DNA of 64,000 nucleotides from Kitasatospora purpeofusca (GTDB lineage Bacteria > Actinomycetota > Actinomycetes > Streptomycetales > Streptomycetaceae), in assembly GCF_000718025.1 (NCBI RefSeq), contig NZ_JODS01000003.1, positions 248,001 to 312,000 on the forward strand, in the 5' to 3' direction. Each line of letters starts with the position of its first letter. Position 1 is the first letter of the stretch. Of this stretch, positions 15,232 to 24,274 are shown in pieces. The notes under the pieces were generated by a model that did not search any database, had not been told where the DNA came from, and worked only from the letters and a program-made list of their open reading frames with translations. Position numbers and translations under genes: made by a program.

Positions 15232-16857
15232 GTGACCGGCCCCCAGTACGACGACCACGACGCCCCGCCCCCGCCGGAGGACGACTGGCAGGGTGCCGAC
15301 GACCCCTTCCCGGTCGGTGCCTTCGCCGACGCCCCCTTCCCGGACGGTCCCGGCGACCGGCTGCCGGTCTCGCGTGCCCGCGGCAACGGCCAGGGCAAGG
15401 GAGAGGGCGGCGGCTTCCAGAAGGGCGGCAAGGGCGGTTCCGGTGGCTCCGGCGGTTCGGGCGGCTTCCAGCGGGACGGCAAGCGGCGCCAGGGCGGCGA
15501 GGACGAGCGCTCCGGGGAGGGCGGCCTGGAGGGCTTCGAGCGGGTCCCCCCGCAGGACCTCGCGGCCGAGCAGTCCGTCCTCGGCGGCATGCTGCTGTCC
15601 AAGGACGCCATCGCCGACGTGGTCGAGGTGCTCAAGCCCGCCGACTACTACCGCCCCGCGCACGAGCTGGTGCACGGCGCGATCCTCGACCTGTACGCGC
15701 GCGGCGAGCCGGCCGACCCGATCACCGTCGCCGGTGAGCTGACCAAGCGCGGCGAGCTCCAGCGGGTCGGCGGCCCCGGCTACCTGCACACCCTGGTCAA
15801 CTCCGTCCCGACCGCCGCCAACGCCGAGTACTACGCGCAGATCGTGCACGAGCGCGCGGTGCTGCGCCGGCTGGTCGAGGCGGGCACCCGGATCGCGGGC
15901 ATGGGCTACGCCGCCGAGGGCGACGTCGACGAGATCGTCAACGCGGCCCAGGCGGAGATCTACGCCGTCACCGAGCAGCGCACCAACGAGGACTACGCCC
16001 CGCTCGCCGACATCATGGAGGGCGCCCTCGACGAGATCGAGTCGATCGGCTCCCGCAACGGCCAGATGTCCGGCGTCCCGACCGGCTTCGCCGACTTCGA
16101 CGCGCTCACCAACGGGCTCCACCCCGGCCAGATGATCGTCATCGCGGCCCGTCCCGCGATGGGCAAGTCCACCCTGGCGCTGGACTTCGCCCGGGCCTGC
16201 TCGATCCACCACAAGCTGCCGAGCGTGATCTTCTCGCTCGAAATGGGCCGCAACGAGATCGCCATGCGTCTGCTCTCCGCCGAGGCGCGGGTGGCGCTGC
16301 ACCACATGCGCTCCGGCTCGATGACGGACGACGACTGGACCCGGGTCGCCCGCCGGATGCCCGACGTCAGCGAGGCGCCGCTGTTCATCGACGACTCGCC
16401 GAACCTGTCGATGATGGAGATCCGCGCCAAGTGCCGCCGGCTCAAGCAGCGCAACGACATCAAACTGGTCGTCATCGACTACCTCCAGCTGATGCAGTCC
16501 GGCGGCTCCCGCCGGGCCGAGAACCGTCAGCAGGAGGTCTCCGACATGTCGCGAAACCTGAAGCTGCTGGCCAAGGAGCTGGAGGTGCCGGTGATCGCGC
16601 TGTCCCAGCTGAACCGTGGTCCCGAACAGCGCACCGACAAGCGGCCGATGGTCTCCGACCTGCGTGAGTCCGGCTCGATCGAGCAGGACGCGGACATGGT
16701 CATCCTGCTGCATCGCGAGGACGCCTACGAGAAGGAGTCCCCCCGCGCCGGCGAGGCCGACCTCATCGTGGCCAAGCACCGCAACGGCCCGACCGCCACC
16801 ATCACCGTGGCCTTCCAGGGCCACTACTCGCGCTTCGTCGACATGACCCGCGACTGA
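15232..16857 (+). CDS. dnaB: replicative DNA helicase DnaB
   Basis: 541 aa. The first about 100 residues are a disordered, Gly/acidic extension; the DnaB N-terminal domain starts at VPPQDLAAEQSVLGGMLLSK and the RecA-like motor carries Walker A ARPAMGKST (about 303-311), SLEMGRNEIAMRLL, Walker B-like KLVVIDYLQLMQ and the arginine-finger region ALSQLNRGPEQR. No intein. It unwinds DNA at the fork. The frame is open upstream to 14944, but that stretch is the DnaA-box region; GTG 15232 follows GATCGGGGAACACGC and fits the family. Confidence 0.95.
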   Translation: MTGPQYDDHDAPPPPEDDWQGADDPFPVGAFADAPFPDGPGDRLPVSRARGNGQGKGEGGGFQKGGKGGSGGSGGSGGFQRDGKRRQGGEDERSGEGGLEGFERVPPQDLAAEQSVLGGMLLSKDAIADVVEVLKPADYYRPAHELVHGAILDLYARGEPADPITVAGELTKRGELQRVGGPGYLHTLVNSVPTAANAEYYAQIVHERAVLRRLVEAGTRIAGMGYAAEGDVDEIVNAAQAEIYAVTEQRTNEDYAPLADIMEGALDEIESIGSRNGQMSGVPTGFADFDALTNGLHPGQMIVIAARPAMGKSTLALDFARACSIHHKLPSVIFSLEMGRNEIAMRLLSAEARVALHHMRSGSMTDDDWTRVARRMPDVSEAPLFIDDSPNLSMMEIRAKCRRLKQRNDIKLVVIDYLQLMQSGGSRRAENRQQEVSDMSRNLKLLAKELEVPVIALSQLNRGPEQRTDKRPMVSDLRESGSIEQDADMVILLHREDAYEKESPRAGEADLIVAKHRNGPTATITVAFQGHYSRFVDMTRD

Positions 16858-16910
16858 TCCGCGACCGTCGCCCGCCACCGGTCCGCTGGTGACCGAGAGT
16901 GATATTTAGT

Positions 16911-16945
16911 GACCGCAGGACCGCTCCACGAGCGGTCCTGCGGTC
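16911..16945 (+). terminator. dnaB terminator
   Basis: Perfect 15-bp stem (16911-16925 with 16931-16945) and a CCACG loop, 54 bp after the dnaB stop. Confidence 0.85.
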
Positions 16946-17005
16946 GGTCCGGACCGTTCTGTCCGGTACGCCCCCGCCCAGGGATCGGGACTGTCGGAAA
17001 ACCGT

Positions 17006-17034
17006 TGCTCCGTACGCGGTCCTTCAGTAGCCTG
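17006..17034 (+). promoter_or_regulatory. putative promoter of the PKD/LDTR protein gene
   Basis: TTGCTC (17006-17011), 17-base spacer, TAGCCT (17029-17034), about 50 bp before the GTG start at 17084. Confidence 0.35.
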
Positions 17035-17083
17035 CGCGAGCACCTGTTCGGTGCTTCGTTCGACAACACCCTTGGGGGGTACG

Positions 17084-18742
17084 GTGCTCAGTCACCGTCA
17101 CATCATCGTCGCCGCCGCCGTGGTGACGAGCCTGGTCGTCGGTCCCGGCCTCGCCGTCGCGGCCGGAACCGGTACGGCGGGGGCCCCGGCCCACCCGGCC
17201 GCGGGCGCCGTGCCGGCCAAGCCGGCCAAGTCGCTCGGCGACATCGCCTCCTCCGCCTTCGGCACTGTCCGTAGCCCCGCCGAGGCCTCGGTGCGGCAGC
17301 AGAGCAAGGCCGCCAAGGCCCAGGGGGCCGCCGCCGCGACGGCCAACAACAGCCTGGCCGTGGGCGTCGGCGTCTACGGCACCAGCGCCCGCAGCGTCCA
17401 GGCGATCACCTGGATCAACAGCGACATCGCGCCGCTCGACCTGGTGGTCGACTGGGGTGACGGCACCTCGGACCGCATCAACGGGGTCGGCACCGGTCAG
17501 GGCATCCACGACCACGACTATGCCGCCCTCGGCCAGTACACGGTCACGGTCACGGTCTCGGACGGCAACGGCGAGACCACGACCAACAGCGTCACGGTCG
17601 CCACCGCCGGTACCAAGTTCACCCCGTACGGTCCGACCCGGCTGCTCGACACCCGCGACGGCACCGGCGCCCCGGCGGGCCGGGTGCAGCCCTGGGCCGA
17701 GACCCGGGTGAAGATCGCCGGCAACGGCGGGATCCCGGAGGGGGTGACCGCGGTGGCGCTCAACCTCACCGTCGTCGACCCGACCGGCGGCGCGGGCCAC
17801 ATCATCGCCTACCCCGGTGAGGAGACCCGTCCGGAGACCTCGAACGTCAACTACACCCCGGGCCAGACCGTCCCCAACCTGGCCATCGTCCCGGTCGGCG
17901 CCGACGGCTACGTCAACCTGTACAACCGGGGCGGCGCCGCCGTCGACCTGCTCGCCGACATCGCGGGCTACTTCACCAGCTCGGAGGCCGCCGGCTACAC
18001 CCCGGTCGGCCCGACCCGGCTGGTGGACACCCGTGAGGGCCAGGGCAAGGTGCCCGGATGGACCTCCTTCCCGGTCCGGACGGCGGGCCAGGCGGGCATT
18101 CCGGCCGGGGTGAGCGCGGTGGCGCTCAATGTCACGGTGACCGACCCGCAGAGCGACGGCCACCTGACCGTCTACCCGGGCGACCGCCAGGCGCCGAGCG
18201 TGTCCAACCTCAACTTCCGCCGCGGGCAGACCATCGCCAACTCGGTGATCGTGCCGGTGGACGCGTCGGGCCGGATCCAGGTGCTCAACGGTGCCCAGGG
18301 CGCCTCGGACGTGATCGTGGACGTCGTCGGCTACTACGCGGCCGGCGGCAGCGCCTACGTCCCGAGCTCCCCGGTGCGCCTCGCGGACACCCGGAACGTG
18401 GAGGGCGGTTCGATCTCCAGCCAGGGCTACCTCTACATGGGTCTGGGCGTGGGCGCCCCGGAGTTCACCGGCTTCGTGCTCAACAGCACGGTGACCAACA
18501 CCCAGACCGACGGTCACCTGACGGTCTTCCCGGACCCGAACAGCATCGACCGGTACCAGGACGGCACCTACGCCTGGCCCACCAAGCCGAACGCCTCCAC
18601 GTTGAACTGGAAGGCCGGCGAGACCGTGCCGAACCTGGTCCAGGCGGACCCCGGCGTCAACGGGATCATCGACTTCTGGAACGCCAGCGGCGGCAACGCC
18701 GATCTGGTCGTCGACCTGTTCGGCTTCTACATGAACCGCTGA
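17084..18742 (+). CDS. secreted PKD-domain protein with three LDTR-type beta repeats
   Basis: 552 aa. A Sec signal peptide (about 1-28, HIIVAAAVVTSLVVGPGLAVA) is followed by an Ala-rich stretch, a PKD-like domain (about 95-185, LVVDWGDGTSD...YTVTVTVSDGNG) and three related modules of about 120 residues opening GPTRLLDTRDGTG, GPTRLVDTREGQG and SPVRLADTRNVEG. Each module contains an N-V/L-T core and ends in a hydrophobic D-V-x-G-Y/F-Y strand. Such LDTR repeats are common in secreted streptomycete proteins; no catalytic motif or anchor is visible, so a surface adhesion or carbohydrate-interaction role is only a guess. GTG 17084 follows GGGGGG; GTG 17051 is a weaker alternative. Confidence 0.85.
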   Translation: MLSHRHIIVAAAVVTSLVVGPGLAVAAGTGTAGAPAHPAAGAVPAKPAKSLGDIASSAFGTVRSPAEASVRQQSKAAKAQGAAAATANNSLAVGVGVYGTSARSVQAITWINSDIAPLDLVVDWGDGTSDRINGVGTGQGIHDHDYAALGQYTVTVTVSDGNGETTTNSVTVATAGTKFTPYGPTRLLDTRDGTGAPAGRVQPWAETRVKIAGNGGIPEGVTAVALNLTVVDPTGGAGHIIAYPGEETRPETSNVNYTPGQTVPNLAIVPVGADGYVNLYNRGGAAVDLLADIAGYFTSSEAAGYTPVGPTRLVDTREGQGKVPGWTSFPVRTAGQAGIPAGVSAVALNVTVTDPQSDGHLTVYPGDRQAPSVSNLNFRRGQTIANSVIVPVDASGRIQVLNGAQGASDVIVDVVGYYAAGGSAYVPSSPVRLADTRNVEGGSISSQGYLYMGLGVGAPEFTGFVLNSTVTNTQTDGHLTVFPDPNSIDRYQDGTYAWPTKPNASTLNWKAGETVPNLVQADPGVNGIIDFWNASGGNADLVVDLFGFYMNR

Positions 18743-18762
18743 TCCCCGGCGGGCGACCGCAC

Positions 18763-18794
18763 CCCGGGAGCGGCCTCACCAGGCCGCTCCCGGG
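18763..18794 (+). terminator. terminator plus short tandem repeat
   Basis: Perfect 14-bp stem (18763-18776 with 18781-18794, loop CACC) 20 bp after the PKD gene. It runs into three copies of a 10-bp unit close to CCGGCGTTTC (18791-18820). Confidence 0.8.
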
Positions 18795-18866
18795 CGTTTC
18801 CCGGCGTTTCCCGGCGTTTCTCCCCGCCGGACCGGGCCGGGTGGGCCCAGGGGGACGGGTCCCGCC

Positions 18867-18890
18867 GATGGGCTACTGTCCTCGCCGTGA
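18867..18890 (+). promoter_or_regulatory. shared upstream motif, copy 1 (promoter -10 region)
   Basis: 24-bp element containing GGCTACTGTCC and ending GCCGTGA; 22 of 24 bases match 20258-20281 upstream of the second acyltransferase gene. TACTGT (18874-18879) is a plausible -10. In this copy the GTG at 18887 is out of frame with the acyltransferase, giving a leader of about 49 bases before ATG 18936. Confidence 0.5.
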
Positions 18891-18935
18891 CTCCGCTCCC
18901 GGTGTCGCCCCCCCACGCCGTAGGAATGCCCCCAC

Positions 18936-20159
18936 ATGTCCCGAATATCGAGCCTCAGATCCGCCGTGTTCGGCACCCAGCCACTGTCGGAAGCGCTGGG
19001 CCGGGAGAACGGGTTCGGTCTGCTGCGGCTCCTGCTCGCCCTCTCGGTGATCTTCGCCCACGCCATGCCGCTGGGCGTGCGCAGGGGAAGCATCGGGGCG
19101 CACTGGTCCCGCAACCAGGTGGAGCTGGGAGGTCTGGCGGTGGCCGGCTTCTTCGTGCTCTCCGGTTTCCTGATCACGGGCAGCGGCGTCCGGCTCAGCA
19201 CGGCACGCTTCGTGTGGAACAGGGCCATCCGGATCCTGCCGGGCCTGTGGGTCTGCCTGATGGTCACGGCCTTCGTCGTCGCGCCGCTCGTGGCCCGTCG
19301 GGAACACCTGCTGGACGGCTTCTGGTCGCACCCCCAGGGCCCCTGGCAGTACGTCATGGCGAACTGGTCGATCGGCACCGGTCAGCCGGGGATCTCCGGG
19401 CTGCTGTCGCACAACGCCGACTCCGGATTCAACGGCTCGCTCTGGTCGCTCGCCTACGAGGTGCTCTGCTACCTGGTGGTCGCGGCCCTCGCCGCACTGA
19501 CCGTGCTCCACCGGGCGCGCTGGGTCGTGCTCGCAACGGTCGTCGCCCTGTACTGCTACATGGTCTACCTCGCGATCCACGGTCCCGGTCTGCGGTCGCC
19601 CATCTACATCCCGACGACACTGCCGGACTGGCGACTCCCCTTCCTCGGCACGATCGGCATGGACAAGCTCGTGCCGCTGGGGCTGCTGTTCGGTCTCGGA
19701 GCGGTCGCCGAGCTCTACAAGAAGCAGCTGCGGATGAACGGGATCGCGGCCCTGCTGTCCTTCGCCCTCCTGATGGGGAGCGCCCGGTACGGCGGCTTCT
19801 ACCTGATCGGACTGCCGGCCCTCGCCTACCTGCTGATCTGGCTCGCCTGCCGGATGCCCCGCCCGCTGACGAAGGTCGGCGCCAAGGCCGATTTCTCCTA
19901 CGGCGTCTACATCTACGCGTTCCCGATCCAGCAGGGCCTGGCCCTCTGGCACGTGCAGAGGCACGGGTACGCCGTCTACACCGGCGCCTCCGTCGTGCTG
20001 GCCCTCGTCGCCGCGGTGCTCTCCTGGTACCTGGTGGAGAAGCCCGCGCTGAAGCTCAAGAACCTCGGGCTGCCCCGGAAGGACACCGGTGGAGCGGCCG
20101 GGCCGCCGCGGCCCGCCCGGGAGCCCGCCACCGCCCTGTCGGCCCGACCCGCCGGCTGA
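18936..20159 (+). CDS. acyltransferase-3 family membrane protein
   Basis: 407 aa, about 10 TM helices. The N-terminus GFGLLRLLLALSVIFAHAMPLG has the conserved Arg and His arrangement of the acyltransferase-3 (OafA/NodX) family, and ADFSYGVYIYAFPIQQGLA late in the protein is typical of the second conserved block. Such proteins O-acylate sugars at the membrane. A second family member follows 118 bp downstream, and manA plus a polyprenol-phosphate-mannose synthase after that, suggesting modification of a surface glycan. Substrate unknown. Start ATG 18936. Confidence 0.85.
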   Translation: MSRISSLRSAVFGTQPLSEALGRENGFGLLRLLLALSVIFAHAMPLGVRRGSIGAHWSRNQVELGGLAVAGFFVLSGFLITGSGVRLSTARFVWNRAIRILPGLWVCLMVTAFVVAPLVARREHLLDGFWSHPQGPWQYVMANWSIGTGQPGISGLLSHNADSGFNGSLWSLAYEVLCYLVVAALAALTVLHRARWVVLATVVALYCYMVYLAIHGPGLRSPIYIPTTLPDWRLPFLGTIGMDKLVPLGLLFGLGAVAELYKKQLRMNGIAALLSFALLMGSARYGGFYLIGLPALAYLLIWLACRMPRPLTKVGAKADFSYGVYIYAFPIQQGLALWHVQRHGYAVYTGASVVLALVAAVLSWYLVEKPALKLKNLGLPRKDTGGAAGPPRPAREPATALSARPAG

Positions 20160-20257
20160 CCCGTCGGCGTCGCTCCGTCCGGGGTCCGGAGGGGCGTGCC
20201 GCCGCCCGGGCTCCCGGGCGCGGAACGGGGTGCTCCGGGGACGATGAGTTCCGAACG

Positions 20258-20281
20258 GATGGGCTACTGTCCATGCCGTGA
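20258..20281 (+). promoter_or_regulatory. shared upstream motif, copy 2 (leaderless promoter)
   Basis: Near-copy (22/24) of 18867-18890. TACTGT at 20265-20270 ends 7 bases before GTG 20278, so transcription would start at the initiation codon itself and the mRNA would be leaderless. Confidence 0.5.
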
Positions 20282-21684
20282 ATCTCATACGACTGCAGCT
20301 CCCCGGCCGATTCCGGAGAGCCGACCGCGGTGCGGCGGCCTCCGCCGGTGCCCGCCTCGGTTGGCTGGACGCCCTGCGCGGCATCGCGGCCCTGGTCGTG
20401 GCCCTGCACCACTTCGGCATCCTGGAGCTGCTGCCGTTCGGCGGGGCGGTCTGGGACCACTTCGACCTGGGACTGTACGGCGTGATGCTGTTCTTCCTGG
20501 TCAGCGGTTACATCATCCCCGCCTCGCTGGAACGCCGGGGCGACGTCCGGGCGTTCTGGGTGGGCCGGCTGTTCCGGATCTACCCGGCGCTGATCGCCGC
20601 CTTCGCGGTGTCGCTCCTGATGCTGCCCGAGGGCGACGGATCGGTGGCGCTCTTCCGTACCGGCCACAACCTCATCTCGCTGGCCGCGAACGCGACCATG
20701 CTCCAGGACATGCTGAACGTCATCAACGGCATGGGCGTGACCTGGACCCTCACCTACGAGATGGTCTTCTACTTCCTGGTCACCGGCCTGTTCACGCTCG
20801 GCTGGCACCGGCGCAGCGGCACCATCGCGGTGACCTTCGCCGCGATCGCCCTGGTGTTCGGCGGATCGCTCGCCAGCTCCACGCTCGCCCAGTCCGTGGA
20901 CGCGACCCGGCACCTGGTGCTGGCGGCCGTGCTGATCGTGGTGATGGGCTTCCTGTGCATGCTCAGCGGCAACCCGGCGCTGGCCCGGATCGGCGCCCTG
21001 CTGGTGGCCGGCCTGGCGCTGGTGCTGCTGTTCCTCAACAGCCGCGCCCCCGTCTTCGAGACCTTGCTGATCTTCGCCACGATGTTCGCCGGCACCGTGC
21101 TGTACCGCGCCGAGCACGGCCAGATCGACCGGGCCCAGGCCTGGCTGTGCTGCGGGTTCGTGGTGGTCTCCGGAGTCGCGATCGGCTGGATGTACAACCG
21201 CAACGGTGTCGAGCTGAACACCTGGAACTCGGGCTGGGTCGCCTGGTCGCTGTCGTTCACGGGCGCCTGGGCCACCTTCCTGGCGGCGATGCTGCTGCGC
21301 AAGAAGCGCTTCCCGAAGCCGCTGACCTGGCTCGGCTCGGTCAGCTTCTCGCTGTACCTGCTGCACGTGCCGCTGCTGCACACCATCCGCCCGCACCTGG
21401 CGAACCCGATGCCGGAGACCGCCGGCGCCAAGACGCTCTGGACGGTCGAGTACCTGGCGATCTCGCTGGTCGCCGCCTACCTGCTGTACCGGCTGGTGGA
21501 GCTGCCGTTCCAGAAGCTGGGGCGCAAGGCGCTGAAGGCGCTGGAGCGGAAGTTCCCCGCGGGACCTGCGGACGGACCCGGGGACGGCCCGACGGACGGA
21601 GCGGCCCGCCCGGCCGCCGTTCCGGCACCGGCCGAGCCGGCGGGCGCCCGGGTGCCCGTGGAGGCGGGCGCCTCGACGGGCTGA
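20278..21684 (+). CDS. acyltransferase-3 family membrane protein (second copy)
   Basis: 468 aa. ARLGWLDALRGIAALVVALHHFG (residues about 24-46) is a textbook family opening with R-G-x-A and the catalytic-type His; WLGSVSFSLYLLHVPLLHTI is the C-terminal signature. About 10 TM helices, then a 60-residue Pro/Ala-rich cytosolic tail. Distinct in sequence from its upstream neighbour, so not a recent duplication, yet the two share a 24-bp upstream motif. Start GTG 20278, apparently leaderless. Confidence 0.88.
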   Translation: MNLIRLQLPGRFRRADRGAAASAGARLGWLDALRGIAALVVALHHFGILELLPFGGAVWDHFDLGLYGVMLFFLVSGYIIPASLERRGDVRAFWVGRLFRIYPALIAAFAVSLLMLPEGDGSVALFRTGHNLISLAANATMLQDMLNVINGMGVTWTLTYEMVFYFLVTGLFTLGWHRRSGTIAVTFAAIALVFGGSLASSTLAQSVDATRHLVLAAVLIVVMGFLCMLSGNPALARIGALLVAGLALVLLFLNSRAPVFETLLIFATMFAGTVLYRAEHGQIDRAQAWLCCGFVVVSGVAIGWMYNRNGVELNTWNSGWVAWSLSFTGAWATFLAAMLLRKKRFPKPLTWLGSVSFSLYLLHVPLLHTIRPHLANPMPETAGAKTLWTVEYLAISLVAAYLLYRLVELPFQKLGRKALKALERKFPAGPADGPGDGPTDGAARPAAVPAPAEPAGARVPVEAGASTG

Positions 21685-21759
21685 GGCCCGTTCGGGCACA
21701 CCTGCACCGTTTCCCGTCCCCGTTCCCCGGTACTTTCGCCGGGGGCGGGGACGGACGGC

Positions 21760-22959
21760 TCAGAGCGTGACGGTGGCCCGGAAGACGGTGGCGCCGGTAC
21801 CGGTCAGCCGGATCGCGGCGCCGGTGGCCGGGAGGAAGGCGGACTCGCCGCGGGCCAGCTCCAGGCTGTCGCCGTCGGCCGAGGCCAGCCGGGCCGTGCC
21901 CGCCGTGCAGAGCAGGATCTGCGGCGCGTCGCCGGGCAGCGTCCGCTCCCGGCCGTCGAGGACGAACCGGGAGAGCCGGAACTCGTCGATCGGCACGGGG
22001 TAGAGCTCCTCGCCCGGCGTCGTGTCCACCGTGACCGGCAGCAGCGGCTCGGGCGCGGTGGCGGCGAACACGACCACCTTGAGCAGCTCGGGCACGTCGA
22101 TGTGCTTGGGGGTGAGGCCGGCTCGCAGCACGTTGTCCGAGTTGGCCTGGAGCTCGACGCAGACGCCGTGCAGATACGCGTGCGGGACGCCGGCGCCCAG
22201 GTAGAGCGCCTCGCCGGCGCGCAGCAGGACGTGGTTGAGCAGCAGTCCGGCGATCAGCCCCCGGTCGCCGGGGAAGTCCCGGGCGATCCGGACGTACGGC
22301 GCGTACGGCCCGTCCGGGTCTTCGGCGGCCGCCTTGCCGACCGCCTCGGCGGTGTCCCGGACCACGGCCTCGGCGGCCGGGCCCTCCAGGCCGAGTGCGG
22401 CGGCGAGGGCGCCGCTGAGTGCCTCGGACTCGTCGTCGGCCCGGAGCGGGGCGATCACCGGCTCCAGTGCGGGGACGCCGAGACCGGCCAGCAGCGCGGC
22501 CGCGTCGGCGGGCCGGCGGAAGCCGCACAGTCCGTCGAAGTCGCCGAGGGCGCAGATGAGTTCGGGCTTGTGGTTGGCGTCTCGGTAGTTGCGGTGCGGG
22601 GCGTCCAGCGGGATCCCCAGGGCGTTCTCGGCCGCGAAGCCGGCCCGGGCCTGGTCGAGCGAGGGGTGGGCCTGGATGGAGATCGGGATGCCCGGGGTGA
22701 GGACCTTGAGCAGGAACGGCAGGGTGGGCCCGAACCGGGTCACCGAGGCGGCCCCCAACTCGCCCTCGGGATCCGCCGCGATCAGCTCGTCCAGCCGCCG
22801 CGGCCCCTCGCCCCGGTCGGCCCGGGAGGGGTCGCCGGGGTGCGCGCCCATCCAGAGCTCGGCCTGCGGTTCGCCGGTCGGCTCCTGCCCGAGCAGCTCG
22901 GGGAGCGCGGTGACGGATCCCCAGGCGTACGGGCGGACGGTGTTGACGAGCTTGTCCAT
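21760..22959 (-). CDS. manA: mannose-6-phosphate isomerase, class I
   Basis: 399 aa, normal type I PMI length. Zinc-site motifs are present: ISIQAHPSLDQA (Gln, His), NHKPELICAL (Glu) and GVPHAYLHGVCVELQANSDNVLRAG (His and active-site region). It interconverts fructose-6-P and mannose-6-P, feeding GDP-mannose for glycan synthesis. Start ATG 22959 with GGAGC upstream. Convergent with the acyltransferase gene; divergent from the polyprenol-phosphate-mannose synthase across a 321-bp gap (22960-23280), in which only a TTTTCCACA at 23174 was noted. Confidence 0.95.
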   Translation of the reverse strand: MDKLVNTVRPYAWGSVTALPELLGQEPTGEPQAELWMGAHPGDPSRADRGEGPRRLDELIAADPEGELGAASVTRFGPTLPFLLKVLTPGIPISIQAHPSLDQARAGFAAENALGIPLDAPHRNYRDANHKPELICALGDFDGLCGFRRPADAAALLAGLGVPALEPVIAPLRADDESEALSGALAAALGLEGPAAEAVVRDTAEAVGKAAAEDPDGPYAPYVRIARDFPGDRGLIAGLLLNHVLLRAGEALYLGAGVPHAYLHGVCVELQANSDNVLRAGLTPKHIDVPELLKVVVFAATAPEPLLPVTVDTTPGEELYPVPIDEFRLSRFVLDGRERTLPGDAPQILLCTAGTARLASADGDSLELARGESAFLPATGAAIRLTGTGATVFRATVTL

Positions 22960-23280
22960 GGGCGCGGTCCTGCTCCTTTGCTGCGGTGGGCTGGCGGGCC
23001 TCGCCGCCGGGCGGCGCCCCGCGGGCGGTGCTGACGGTGGGCATCCGGGCAAAGGCCGGGCATCGACCCTAGCCGACCGGTGCCTCCGCAGGGGAAACGC
23101 CGGAGGCCGGTGGGGAGTGCCTCGGGCGGCGGGTCGGTTCGAGAACGCGGTAGTAGGATGCCAGGACCCAGTGTTTTCCACAGTGTCCCCCAGTCGGCGG
23201 GTGCCGGCCGGGGCTGTGAGTCCTGATGAGTGCGGGCAACGGTGACTGGCACTTCCCGCCACCGGCCGAGAGGTTAGTAC

Positions 23281-24042
23281 GTGACCGTCAACCAGCAGAG
23301 TTTTGCTGATCTCGGCCGGGTGCTGGTGATCATCCCCACCTACAACGAGGTGGAGAACGTCGAGCGCATCGTCGGCCGGGTCCGCGCCGCCGTCCCCGAG
23401 GTGCACATCCTCGTCGCCGACGACAACAGCCCGGACGGCACCGGTGAGCTCGCCGACAAGCTGGCGGCCGAGGACTCCCACGTGCGCGTCCTGCACCGCA
23501 AGGGCAAGGAGGGTCTGGGCGCGGCCTACCTGGCCGGCTTCCGCTGGGGCATCGACGAGGGCTACGACGTGCTCGTCGAGATGGACGCCGACGGGTCGCA
23601 CCGGCCCGAGGAGCTGGAGCGGCTGCTGACCGCGCTGCGCGGCGCCGACCTGGTGCTCGGCTCGCGCTGGGTGCCCGGCGGCCGGGTGGTGAACTGGCCG
23701 AAGTCCCGGCTGCTGCTCTCGCGGGCCGGCTCGACCTACTCGCGGCTGATGCTCGGCGTGCCGATCCGGGACGTCACCGGCGGCTACCGGGCGTTCCGCA
23801 AGGAGACCCTGCTGGGCCTGGGCATGGACGAGGTCGCCTCGGCCGGCTACTGCTTCCAGGTCGACCTGGCCTGGCGCACCGTGAAGGCCGGTTTCAAGGT
23901 GGCCGAGGTGCCGATCACCTTCGTCGAGCGGGAGCTCGGCGCGTCCAAGATGAGCCGGAACATCGTGGTCGAGGCGCTCTGGCGGGTGACCTCCTGGGGC
24001 GTCGCCGACCGCTTCGCCCGGCTGACCGGCGGGAAGCGCTGA
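23281..24042 (+). CDS. polyprenol-phosphate-mannose synthase (GT2, DPM1-like)
   Basis: 253 aa, GT-A fold. VLVIIPTYNEVENVERI opens the domain; DDNSPDGT (Asp47/48) and the metal-binding MDADGSH (Asp102/Asp104) are intact; DVTGGYRAFRKETL and FVERELGASKMS complete the DPM1-type signature. No C-terminal TM segments, so it is the soluble catalytic form. It transfers mannose from GDP-Man to polyprenyl phosphate; GT87-type transferases, one of which is at 6905, use that donor. GTG 23281 with GAGAGG 8-13 bases upstream. Confidence 0.9.
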   Translation: MTVNQQSFADLGRVLVIIPTYNEVENVERIVGRVRAAVPEVHILVADDNSPDGTGELADKLAAEDSHVRVLHRKGKEGLGAAYLAGFRWGIDEGYDVLVEMDADGSHRPEELERLLTALRGADLVLGSRWVPGGRVVNWPKSRLLLSRAGSTYSRLMLGVPIRDVTGGYRAFRKETLLGLGMDEVASAGYCFQVDLAWRTVKAGFKVAEVPITFVERELGASKMSRNIVVEALWRVTSWGVADRFARLTGGKR

Positions 24043-24068
24043 CGCCGCCGGGCCACCCGGACACGTGA

Positions 24069-24110
24069 GCGGGAAGGCGTGCCCCTTCGGGCGCGCCTTC
24101 CGCGTTTTCG
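24069..24110 (+). terminator. terminator with short T-run
   Basis: Stem 24069-24084 with 24089-24103 (one wobble, one bulge), loop CTTC, followed by CGTTTTC. Within the 232-bp gap 24043-24274, which otherwise holds CACCAC-type direct repeats only. Confidence 0.65.
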
Positions 24111-24274
24111 GCGTGCGCTGCTCCCATGCTGTAGGGCGCGAGGCCCGGCCGTGCCGGGGGCCGCCGTACCCGCCACCACCGCATACCACCACGCACCGCA
24201 CACCAGCACGCACCGCAAACCACCACCGCCGAGCCGGACCGAGACCGGGGCAGCCGAACCAGAGGGAGCAACCA

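Noticed and set aside
15232..16857. An intein in dnaB
   Set aside because: The motor domain is continuous from Walker A to the arginine-finger region and the length is normal; no Cys/Ser...His-Asn splice motifs.
23174..23182. TTTTCCACA upstream of the polyprenol-phosphate-mannose synthase as a DnaA box
   Set aside because: Single, imperfect, without companions; not distinguishable from chance.
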